From assembly GCA_026260175.1 (NCBI GenBank), contig JAKCWW010000772.1:614-64613 (forward strand): a stretch of DNA of 64,000 nucleotides, read 5' to 3'. The notes below the pieces were generated by a model, which had not been told where the DNA came from, searched no databases, and was given only the letters and a program-made list of their open reading frames with translations. Both the position numbers and the translations under genes were made by a program. Origin of the DNA: Reticulitermes lucifugus. Its lineage: Eukaryota; Arthropoda; Insecta; Blattodea; Rhinotermitidae. This document shows positions 36,401 to 48,400 of the stretch, in pieces. How positions within the stretch are numbered: position 1 is the first letter of the stretch; each line of letters starts with the position of its first letter.

Positions 36401-39400
36401 TCTGCCAGTGAAACCGATCATTCATAGCTGTCTGCACTTCATTTTCATTCAAGTATTATATTTAGGTACATGAAGATATGAAAATCACACAACTTAGCAT
36501 CCCTTGTGAATGAAAACCGGTACCTTTCCAGCAGATATTTTGGACATGAATTTTCTTGATGTAGGATATTATGGATATTTTCATTGCAGGCTGTATTTCT
36601 TCAACTACATTTCATATTGATAAACCACTAGCTACCTGGTAGGCAGATTTCTATTCAGCCTTGATGTTCAGTAATTTTATGTGAAATTTTATTGATTTTT
36701 TACCCTGGATTCTAGTGGTGGCACCAAATTTTGTCAAACCACTTGATGGATGTTTTCCTATTAACCTCGGCAAATGGCAGTCACTTACAGATGGATTTGT
36801 GTTTAATCCTTTGCTGGGCTTTTCAGAATTTCATTCATATGATGACAAAGTCCCTGCAGTGGCCACTTTGTAGGCAGGTTTGTGTTATCCTTCCTTCCTT
36901 CCTAGGCTGTCTCACCTTGACAGTCATGGAAGTTGCCTTGTCAGATGTTGAACAGTCTTGTTAATCTTAAAGTTTTAAAAAGGTACAGTTAGAATGGCTC
37001 TAGACATTTGTCATGCACTTACTGTGCAATTGAACCTCAAATGGTTTCCTCTGCCAGGCTCAAATGACATTAAGAAAGTTCAGTTCCAATGTTGGACTGA
37101 GTGTAACAGGTTTTAAATGAAACTAAATTAAACCCAGTGAGGGTCACATGTTAAAATGTTTGGAACTCTAACGGTTAAATCTAAATTCTCCAGCAGTCAC
37201 TGTTGTATGTGTCAGTTGAACCTCCTTTTAACATGTCCAAGCACTTAAAGAGGAACATGATGAATAATGTAACCAGGTGAGTTTTAGTTGCCTGGCCTTA
37301 AGAGTGACATGCAGTGGTATTATAAGTGGATTCCTTTGTCACCTGATGCATGATAAACTAAATCTCTGAGAAATGTTTATTTATTTTGCATTTACTAGGT
37401 ATAAAATGGGTGGCATTGGTGCTTGTTTATTGTATATTTAATTTATTTTAAATTTGTTAATCTACTTATAGTATTTAGATAAGTAATTTGACTGTAGTAG
37501 ATCATACAGAATAAAATTTAAAGTCATTGAGTGGGATGTATTACAGTTTGTGTGGAATGACCTTTTTAACTCTGAATGTTAAAATAAGTGCTGCTTGTTA
37601 GGTATGTTCTTGCAATTTTTTATGCTTCATACTTTATAGCATGGTTATTAAAACTGTTAGAACTGTATCATATGTATCAATACATTTTTCAGTTTCCTTA
37701 ATGTTGATATGAAAATAATTCATTTTGGCAACCTTTTAAATACAAGTGAGCCCTCATAGCATAAGACAGTTGGTTGTTTTCATGTAACACATTATGTCAG
37801 ATCAAGAGGAAATTTGGGGTTATAGGACAGTCATTCAAATGTTTAACCTTGTATTTAATTGAGACAGAGTTTGACATAATAAATAAAATTGTTATATTAA
37901 TATTAGCCAGGATGCCTGTATTAGTAATTCTGGATAGTAGAGGTATTTTTCCCAGCAGAGACAGGGATTTTGTATTTTTCTCTTCACCACAATAGCTGGA
38001 CCAAATCTGGGGCCACTTGAACTGTGAGGACATGTGAAACAACTCTCTCACCTCCAGATATCATGGTCTAGAATTTTTGGAGCTTTACCTCTACTTCCCT
38101 TATGCCTTCAGGACATGGCACTTAAGTGTAACGGGAATTTTAACATGTGTACATAAGTCCAATGTTAGGACAGTGGTTGGCTGGTGTCAAATCCTCCACT
38201 AATGTGCAGTAATAGTTACGCGGTGACATTAATTGGCTCATGCAGGCTGAGTGTTCCTCCAGCCTGAAACAGACAGAAGTGATATAGGGGGTGGGGGCAA
38301 AAAAACTGTTCATTTTAGCCTGACATAGTAAAAGAGGTGTTCAAATTTGCTGGCCTGTGTACATTTTCCTACTACATATTCATGTGCAGTGGAAGTTCCA
38401 CCGGTCATGGGTATGATATGAGAGAGAAAATACTGCTGATGTTTCTTGTGCGTAGTAAAGTGTAATTATTGACAAATGTTAGAAAGAGAGTGGTTATTCA
38501 CTCGCAGAGTGCATGGTACCTGGTGCAAAATTTGAAGGTGTTTTGAAATGGCATACATAATGTTAAAAGAGCACTAGAATGCAGTAACATGGCATTTCGT
38601 TTTTCTGCAGAAGGGCATGAAGTCACTTCACTTTGTATGAGAGTCCAAACTGCCCCATTTCTTTTGAAGAATATTTTACAAGCATTATGTGTGTTTGCAT
38701 GAGGGGTTGAAATTATTCATCATTTGCGCTTAAGGTCCAAAAACCATCATACTTTTAAACAGGCCCAGAAGCAGTGAGGTTGTTTTATAATTGTATGGCA
38801 TTATATTACACAATGTATCCCGCCTTCTGCAAATTGTGACAGTCATACGGGATTCCATATTCAGTCTGACAGGTGAATCCTATCCATGCTGTTCTGTTAA
38901 AATGTGTCCATACATAAAAACGTTCAAGGTGAAGTTGTCCCTGCCCATGTCATGAAAGCATACAGGGGGAGTAGAGGTGTAGCTCCACTCATTCTTAACC
39001 TTGGCACTAGAGGAAGTGTGTGGTCAACTTCATGCTCTGGCTGCTTTACTCCCAGGGAAGAGCCCTGGTACCCATGGAATAGGAGGCTGGGTGGGCCCCG
39101 GAGCTGGTCTGGATGGTTTTGAAGGAAAAGAAAATCTCTTGCCCCTGCCAGGCATTGAACCCTGGACTGTCCAGCCTGTAGCTAGTTGCTATACTGACTA
39201 CACTATTCTAGTTCCCTCCACGGCAGTGTATAGTTACTATTATTGAAGATCCACAAATAGATTGGTAATAGCATGGTACAATTTTCTGGAAACTCTTCCA
39301 AGGTCTTATTCTGTTCCACACTCTCAGCATCATATTTTTGGTGTTATGTAACATTTTCTCTTTAGCTTTTACATTCTCTTACTGTCTTTGTACACATGTT

Positions 39401-42400
39401 ATGGAATAGTTTTATGTGTGAAATATTTAATTTCAGATGAACGTATATTGGAATATGACATTGATAAGGTTTTGTATGAGGAGAAGTCCCCATATCAGAA
39501 AATTTTGATTGTTCACTCCCAAAGTCTGGGTAATTTACTTGTTCTGGATGGCTTGCAAAGTAAGTTTTTTTTTATTTCTTATGTATACATACTTTATCAG
39601 TATTCATTTATTTCTGTCATACAGTGACTTAATTGACCAGCCATAAATTGAGGTGTCGGGAAAGCAAAGTAGTATTTTTATATTATGCCTCTTTTCTTTA
39701 TGGTTTGTGGAACTGTGAATATCTTTGTAATAAATTAATTTTATTTCAATCCAACAAATGCACTGCACTTTCTTTCACTGATTTCTTGCCCCTACATGTT
39801 TCAGCACACCTTGTGCAATCCTCAGAGGGGTCGTCGAGAGTTAACAGTCTTCAATACATCCAATTATTTTTCATTCACTTTCACAGCACATAATTTTGTA
39901 AGCCACGAGCACTAAATATCACTTGTCTTTCTGTTCATAGTGATAACTTATCTTTCTTCAGTGTTTTTTATTAAACATTTTTAGAATTGAAGATAGTTGT
40001 AGTATAAAATGTTAAAAAGCTAATTAAAATTGTGTTTGACAGCTGGCTATGTATACTAGTTGTTTGATCACATTTGATCTTGTCCTTCTGCTGTGTTGTT
40101 AACCGTCCTGTGGTGTATCATATACACATTCTAAAAATGTTTAAAAAAAAGCACTGAAGAAAGATAAGTTATCACTATGAACAGAAAGACAAGTGATATT
40201 TAGTTCTTGTGGCTAACAAAATTATGTGCTGTGAAAGTGAGTGAAAAACAATTGGATGTATTGAAGATTGTGAACTCTCAACGACACCCCTGAGGATGGC
40301 ACAGAGTGTGCCAAAACATATGTAGGGGCAAGAAATCAGTGAAAGTGTAGTGCATTTGTTGGATTGAAATAAAATTAATTAACTATCAAAATGCACGGTA
40401 TATATAATATAAAGATCTTTGTAATAGTTTGCTGCATACTTTTATGTTAGTTTTTGTCACTTATTTGCTGGTGTGCAATTGCACCTTCTTTTTCCACAGA
40501 CATATCTGAAAGCGACCTAATCTACACAGAAACGCTGATGCAGCGCGGAAAAGAAAATTATGAGGGAAAAGAAATTGTCATTCTGGGGGGAGGAGATGGA
40601 GCATTGCTATGGGAATTGCTGAAGGAGAAACCGAAATTTGTGTATATGCTGGAGGTTGGTATATTCCCTGCTTTATTTTAGAAGGAAAATAAAGAGTGTG
40701 GCATAGCATATATGCATATTCATGTGTATAACTGTGATAACTTTTGATCCAGGTGTTGATGACTATGTAACTAATCTTATTTCCATTCCTGGTTGACGAC
40801 ACTGTGTTGGGTTGTTCTACTTTGCTGACATAGCAAAGAACACTGTTTTCTCCATCTTCCATGTTAAGTGAATGAACACTGGCTTAGCACCAGTTCGTAA
40901 TTCCGTGCCGTGGGAGTTCCAGGCTACTGTTTAATCACTTAACTTTGAAGGTAAAAGGCAGCCTTACTCAGCAAAATATCAGCATCCTATCCTGCCATGG
41001 CGTGTCTTAACCCAGGAATGGACACAAATAGCATCTGGTTCAGTTCACTGGTTGTCATGAACACCAGACCATTTGATGTCATCCCTTACGTTTAATTCTC
41101 TGTGAGTACCAACAAGATAAACTTTTGAGTAGAAGTAGCACTAGGATCCTTTAGTATAGGGTTATGAGACCATGTGTAATGGTAGCTTTGAATAATATAA
41201 AATTAACATGGTTATAACACAAAGTCTGTATTTACATGTGATGCCCAGGCCTGCAAATTGAAACTGTGGCTGTGCTTGTAAACCATATATTGGTTGCCAT
41301 GGGTTTACTCAGCAGTGCAGTGCAGGAAACATGCACATACATACATACTTTGTTACATACCTATTTGGATTTGGTGTGGTAATCTTCAGAAGACTTTACC
41401 ACTACGAAGTTCAAAGTCACACTTCTTATATTTTGTTCATGCTCTATTTTTTACTTCTTGTGTGGAAGAAGTATGGCAGTACAGTCTGGGGGTTCAAACT
41501 GGCTAGTGATTGCTGTAATTTACATCAGGCCAAGTAGCTGGTTTCTCTGAAATAAATTCTCTGCCCAGGGCTTGACATAGAAAGAGACAAACTCCTAGAA
41601 TATTCGGTGATGTCCTCTGCATGAGAGTAAGTTAGTCTAAGGCTCTGTGGGTTATTTTGGTATCACAGAAAGTCAGGAGGAGGAAACTATTCAGAATTTG
41701 CAATTCTAAGAAGTAAAAAAAAAAAAGTATGCTCTTATATGTCTGGGATTGTATCAAGTAGCTGTTTACCATTTGGTCCTGTTTATCTGTGTAGCTGTAG
41801 TCCTGTAAAATTGTTGGCTTTATAACATTTCTGTGCTTGTCACTGAAGATGTCATTTGCTGATAGATCATGCATATTTGTCAGTAGTTGTATATCGTATT
41901 GATCTCTACAGACCACTGCTTTGAAGCCATCTCTAGTTTTAGATCAAATAGCACCTCATTATGGATGTTTGTTTTGTGATAGTTGGTACCACGTATATTA
42001 CAGCTGTGTGTGTTGCTGTTTGTGGTTGCACATGTCCTGTCTTGTCCTTCTGTACATAGATGTCCATATGATATGTACAGTCAGAAATGTCGCATAATTT
42101 GCAAATCTCTCATCCAAAATATTCTTATTTCCTGGCAATATGTTACAAAATTATTCTTCCGTTGAAAAGTGCTGTTATTTTGTTCACAGCCAGATGTTTG
42201 AAAGGGGCATAATATTTTGAATATGCATCATCATTGTGTAGATATATGTCTTATTTTCCATGGCCTGTCATAGTTTGGGTCCTTATTGTCAGGAACATTG
42301 TCATTGGTTGAAAATGGAGAAATCAAAGAATGTTGAAGAACTTGCTCTAGAAAGGTGTAAGGAACAGTTCAGTCATGAACCAGTAATTTTGAATGCTGCC

Positions 42401-45400
42401 CCAAATGTCATACTTGTCCCATGTGAGTTATAATTCCCAGAAACAGAAGCGTTTCAGATGAATGATATTGTGTATCAGAGAAATTCCATTGTTTAAGGTG
42501 TCCATGTATGGTTGATAGTATGGATTTTACTCCTGTAGCAGTAGGCTAGCAGCAGTTGCAAAAACAATGTGAAACATGATATGGATTTAGTATGTATGTT
42601 GCATGCCAGGTTTTGTTTAAAAACATTTGTATGGGCCACGTAGTAGTATTGTTAGGTTTTATCACGTAGTTGGGAACATGTGGAATGTGTTCAGAAGGTT
42701 TTTGGGGAAACTTTATCGTAGTCAGTCACTTGGAAGACCAAGGAAGAAGTGGATGGATACTAACTTACTCTATGGAGTAGAGTCCTTCTTGAGAAGCTAG
42801 TAGTTCCTCAGCTATTCAAGAAATTCCTGCCTTTTATGGAACCTTAAGGTTCATTACAATGAACAGAAGAGTCTACCAATTTTCGGTGTCCTGAGGCAGA
42901 TGAATCCAGTCCATGCCATCCCCTCCTATGTCTCTAAGATCAATTTTAATGTTATCCTGCCATCTACACCTGCGTCTTTCAAATTATCTCATTTAGGTTT
43001 CCCCACCAAAGCCTGTATGCATATTTCTTCTCCCTCATGCGTGCCACATACCCTGTGGAGCTCATATGCCATGATTGTATCACAGCATATTTGCTGAGGA
43101 GTACAGGTCATGAAAGTCCTCATAATGCATTTTTCTTTAGTCTCTTGTTACTTGTCCTTCATAGGCCCAAATATCTTGCTCAGCACCTGCAATTTTGTCC
43201 TACATTTTGTTGATGAGGCATGATCATATGCTTAGTTGTCTTTGCATTTACTCCTAGACCAATCTTCTTATTACCAATGAATATTGTCTGCATTTTGGTT
43301 TATAGTATTCACATTGTCACTTAGGAAATAAGCATCAGCATAGCCATATGGATATGGATATGGATAATGCTGTGATTCACATTATGGAAATAGATTGTGA
43401 GGACGGAGACTGATGGAACTATCTCAAAGTAATGTCCATTTGGCAGGTTGCAATGCTAGCCATGTTGAACCTTCATATTTTACTAGTTGGTGGCTGGGAG
43501 ATTTGAGGTTCTGACAGTGGCATGGCTGAGTATTGAGGTCTTTAGGGATGTGATTTTGTGTTGTTGGGTGAGCAGTTCCCAGAATTCCAGAGGAATGTAG
43601 TGCCTGCAAAACATCAGGTATCATCACTCACCTAATATGACACAGCATTATATCCCAGAAGACCTTAACCTTCAGCTGACATTCATTTACAAGTTCAGCT
43701 TTTTATTTTTGAAGTCTAGAAGATTTATATACTGCTTGAGTTGCAGTATCATAAGATACTCACGGTGTATATTTTGGATTGCTTTAAAGAGTAAAGAGTG
43801 ATAGTAATCCTAATCTTATGGTGTAACCAATATGTGAACATCCTGTGCTGCACATTATAATAATAGAATTAATACTGAAGTACACTGTATTTACAATTTG
43901 TTGATTTAGATTGATGAGTTGGTGATGAAAGCCTGCAGCAAACATCTTCGAAGTTGTTGTGGAGATTGTTTAGACAAATTAAAGGGTGATAACTATGAGG
44001 TAATTATTTTTACAGATTTTTTAAAATAACTGTCATATTGAGAATTATATATCAGATGCATTTAATGATATTGTAATCAAATGCTTGCACAACCAGAGTA
44101 GTTTGTGTTCTGTTGTTGTTGTTAATATTATAGTATAGTATGAGTATTGTCTTGGTCATTATCACTGAATGAATGTTAATGCAGTAGTGGTTAGGCCCCC
44201 CCCCTCCACATTTTATTCTCAACCTGCCGATTGGCTATACTGACTCTTCAGTTTCCCATTATTGGGTTTCCTCAGTCCCTGTAGGTAAATACCGGGTTGA
44301 TATCTTGAAATGTGCCACAATAAGTTGTTTCCATGTGTTTCTGATTCACACGCTACCATTCACTGAATGTGGCATCTGGTGGCATCACTCCTGTTTTGTA
44401 TTCAGTAGGTCTTGGATACAGATCATGGCCCAAGACTGGCTGCCCTGGCTGAGGTTTTTGTCAGGTTAGACCACAGACACTTTCTTCCACGTTCTTTCAA
44501 ATTCACCAAATCAGCCTGTCAGTGAACAATGTAGTCTGAGCTACTGACAGCTTTGTTACATAAACCAGTCCTGTATAATGTATGTGTTGATAAATAACCA
44601 AATAGTAATTAAGCTATCACCATTGCTGTCACTTGTTGCAAATAATGAGGTGTTAATCATGGGATTGCACTAGTATAAGTGTATTTCTGTGTCTGCTTTT
44701 AGATTGTTGTTGGTGATTGTGTAGAAATATTAAGCCAGTACATCACAGAAGGTCGGAAGTTTGATTATGTGTTTGGGGACTTAACTGACATCCCTCTGTC
44801 AGCAACCCCACAAGGAGAGGTGTGGGACTTTATAAGGCTCATCCTTAACTCTGCATTGACAGTTCTAAAGCCACAAGGAAAATACATGACACATGTAAGC
44901 ATGATGAATAGTACTTACATTTGTTTATCATAGAGAACAAATGCCAAGTTTTACATAAAACAGGCATTTGGATGTTAGGGTAGGTGGAAATTACACTGTA
45001 CTGGCACCTTTATTTTGAGGGCATAGTTGACACATGTACCCTTTATGTACTTGGTGGGAACAACAAGCTCACATGCCAGTATGTGGAAATTTCCACTAGA
45101 CTCCACCATAAATACAATCTTTATTATTGTTTTTGTGCTAACAAGCATTGAGGAGCAGTAAGCTTGTTTTAAGGTGACATCCATTGACCTACACCTGGTA
45201 TTCTGTGTAAGATGTATGTATTGAAATTTAGGTAGGTCCTGTGACAGCCAAGCCCATACATTGTTATGAAACCTGTCGGCAAATTGCAGCTTGTTCCTGT
45301 CACATGAATCAGTTGACCTGGTAATGTAAACTTCAGTGGCTGTGTATTTTCTGTTCTCACAAATTATGTATTAAGTGCATGAATTTTAAATTTTTAATAC

Positions 45401-48400
45401 AAGAACTACGAAGGACCCAGGCAATTGAACCCCTTTAATTTCGCTCCAGTGTTGCAATTGGTGTCACACTTATTTACTTATTTATTTATTTATTTATTTA
45501 TTTGCAGTTAGTACCATTCTGAATACTGAAAACTTGTCACCCTAAAGCCTGATAGCTATAAAATATTGGTGTATTTTAAACCTCTCTCAGTCATTCTGAA
45601 GTGTGAATAAAACAAGATAGAAAATAAATAAATACACAGTTAAAATAAATAAAGGAAATGATATGGGTCACAATGCCATTATAGATATAATACAAGAAAT
45701 TGTCTCATAGGGAATCACACCCGAGTAGGTGACACCTTAGGCGAACACATTGCTTACTGCTGTTGTAGACAACATAAATACGCCATTGCTGGTGGCTTTG
45801 AAAACCAACCTTTTCTCACGGTCATCACTTACATTTAATGTTCACATTTGTGTGTCATGTGACCTACACTTCCAGTATGCTTCCATTTTTTGGCAGTATA
45901 CCAGGCATATTATAAGGAACCCTTGTGCAACACCTAGTACCCTTGCTAACTACTTAATACAACACCATAATCTAGTGAAGGTGTAGTCTTTTTCACCAAT
46001 CCTGTTCACCTCAGCATCGTTAAGAATTGGGCATATGTTCCATGTTTTGTATCCTGTATCGTTGCAATGACTCTACAATCAAGTGACTGGATTTCTCTGC
46101 ACATGGTTTCCTAGCAGCTGCATAAATGTCTGCGTGGGATGATATAGCACCAACACAGTGTGTGTTTAATTTTCAGTACACTGTTTTGATAATGAGTAAA
46201 AGCTTGATTGGTGTAAAACATGAACATACCTGTTTGTATCACACTTGGTGGTGGCTGACTGTATTCTGGATAATCTGTGTATATCATACAGCAAAGTTGT
46301 GTAATGAAGTATTTCCACTGATGTTGTCATTTAGCACAATGGGATGCAATAATCCATCAAAATGCATACAGAACACATTTTAAAAATTCAGATGGAAGTA
46401 TGCCTTTTCATTCTTGCTGTAAGTGTAAATGGTGTGCTGCAATAAGGATGTATTAATAGAGAGATATTAGGGTGTTTATCTTAGCATTCTCCTTCCTGAA
46501 GGTCTTTTCAAGTAATGTGGTTATTACACTGTGTACCTTTATTTGGGGACGTAACAGATGTAGTGCAGATATTTTCATATTCTTTCCCTTACATATAACA
46601 GAGGTAAAACATCATGACTGTAAGGAATACCAGGTTCTCATGGTAGTTTGGATTTTATATTAAACTGTGGGTGCCCCCTGCTGTCATTGCATAGTTATCT
46701 ATAGGGTGTTTTCTTTTGCTGCTTGACTGACAAGTGCACGCCCAATGCTCCACTAGTGTCATGTCTTACACCGAGTCTTGGGAGGTTTAACAGTCAGTGA
46801 AGGAAGCGAGAAAAACATTCGCTGCGATAATAACCTTTATAAAGTCTAATAGAAACTCACCAGTGCTACAGCACATGCTGAAAATGTTGCCCTCCTGACC
46901 GAGTGCACTCAGCACAACTGTGGAAGACGTTGTTTACTCTGGTGTTCTTGCTTGGAAATTGTTGAAGTCTCATGGTGGATGTTGTTTCTGAGTTCTTCCA
47001 AAGCGTGAGGATTTGTTTTATACACTTTATCATTTAAACTTCACCACAAAGTCACAAGGTGTTAAATCAGGGGAATGAAGGGGCCAAAGACCGTGCCCAA
47101 ATATGTGACTATCGCACTGTTTTCAAAGAGGATTGTAACTTCAGCTGTCGGTGATAACAGACTTGCGCTATGAATCATCGGGCTTGTTGCTGGTAAATGC
47201 ATTTCTCAGTCCTTCAGTGATGTAACAGCATCCCTCAAGTCAGGTACACTGTTGAATAATGTCTGTTTGTAGTGCAGGTGTGTTTCAAATATGAGTCTGC
47301 TGGAAAATGTCACAGAAAATTTGTCAGCTCTGGAGATGTGTGTTTTGAAGACATCTGCACGAAGGGCCACAAAATTGTTACAACTGCAACTGTGTAAGAC
47401 GATGGTAGTTCATGCTTTGAAGGAACATCATCCAGTTGCAATGATACATTTTTATAATTGGTTTCTTCAGCCTGTGCACAATGGACAAGTTGATCCACAG
47501 TTAATTTTTCTCTCATGAGGCCTGGTTTTCGGTACGTGGAGAGGTGAATTCTCAGAACAGCCGGTATTGGAGTGCAGAAAATCCAGGACTTATTCACGAA
47601 AAAATCGGTGTTTGGTGTGCGATAAGTGCATGCTGTGAGATTTCAACAATTTCTGGAGAACTCCAGAGAGTGAACAATAACGTTTTCCGCAGTTGTGCTG
47701 AGTGCATTTGGTCAGAAGGGCAACATTTTCAGCACCTTCTATAGTACTTGTGAGTTTTTATTAGACTATAAAGGTTATTATCACAGAAAATCTTTTACTC
47801 TCTTCCTTCGTCGACTGTTAAACCTTCTGAGACTTGGCGTATGACATAACGCTAGCAGAGCGTTGGGCAGTCGCTTATCATTCAAGCAGGAAAAAAAACA
47901 CCCTATACTATCAGGGTAGTTGGGTCTGCCTCATGGGTGCTTCCACCTCAGGAAAGGTCCCCTCACTCTGATGAGGCTGACAGGCCAAGAAGGTCAATAG
48001 ACTGTAAAATGGGTAATGTTATCTTAACATTGCTTCTTGAAGAATGTCTGACATGAATATTTATTCATGGCAGATTGTTGTAGTGAAGATGATCCAGTAT
48101 TGTATTTGGGAGGTTCCCAATTCAAATCTTGGTCAAGTTACCAACTATCCTGACCAACATTTTCCATGGTTTTCCTTTGTTACTGTAGACAAATACTGTG
48201 ATAGCACCCTCAAATGAATCATGAATCCATCTAGGCAAATGCCTGGTTTTGCCATGAAGTAGGGTAGGTTTGCCTCATTACAAATCCGTACCTATTCCCA
48301 TTTGTAAACATATTCTAATATTTTTGGCACTGGTTAGTTAAGAACTGATACATGAGTGTTACTTGTCATTAATTATTACCAGGGCAATGGAGCATCTTGT

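Larger units (their letters stand above)
35222..39436. other. Sms intron after exon 3b, about 4.2 kb
   Basis: Contains a SINE fragment at 38,080-38,118 and a SINE at 38,965-39,228 (minus). Nothing else is recognised, and no third copy of the alternative exon. Confidence 0.55.
40655..43909. other. Sms intron 5, about 3.3 kb
   Basis: Holds the minus-strand LINE remnant at 42,760-43,350 and a third, short copy of the dispersed repeat at 43,646-43,680. The rest is unrecognised. Confidence 0.5.
46702..47905. mobile_element. Palindromic mariner-type element with long inverted arms
   Basis: Terminal inverted repeats start TAGGGTGTTTTCTTTTGCTG on the left and, read in reverse, TAGGGTGTTTTTTTTCCTGC on the right. 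TA duplications are at 46,700-46,701 and 47,906-47,907. The inverted similarity runs about 280 bases into each side (46,702-46,980 and 47,626-47,905), far longer than usual mariner ends, because each arm carries the 3' end of a transposase gene. It lies in Sms intron 7. The MITE at 9974-10194 has the same ends. Confidence 0.8.
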
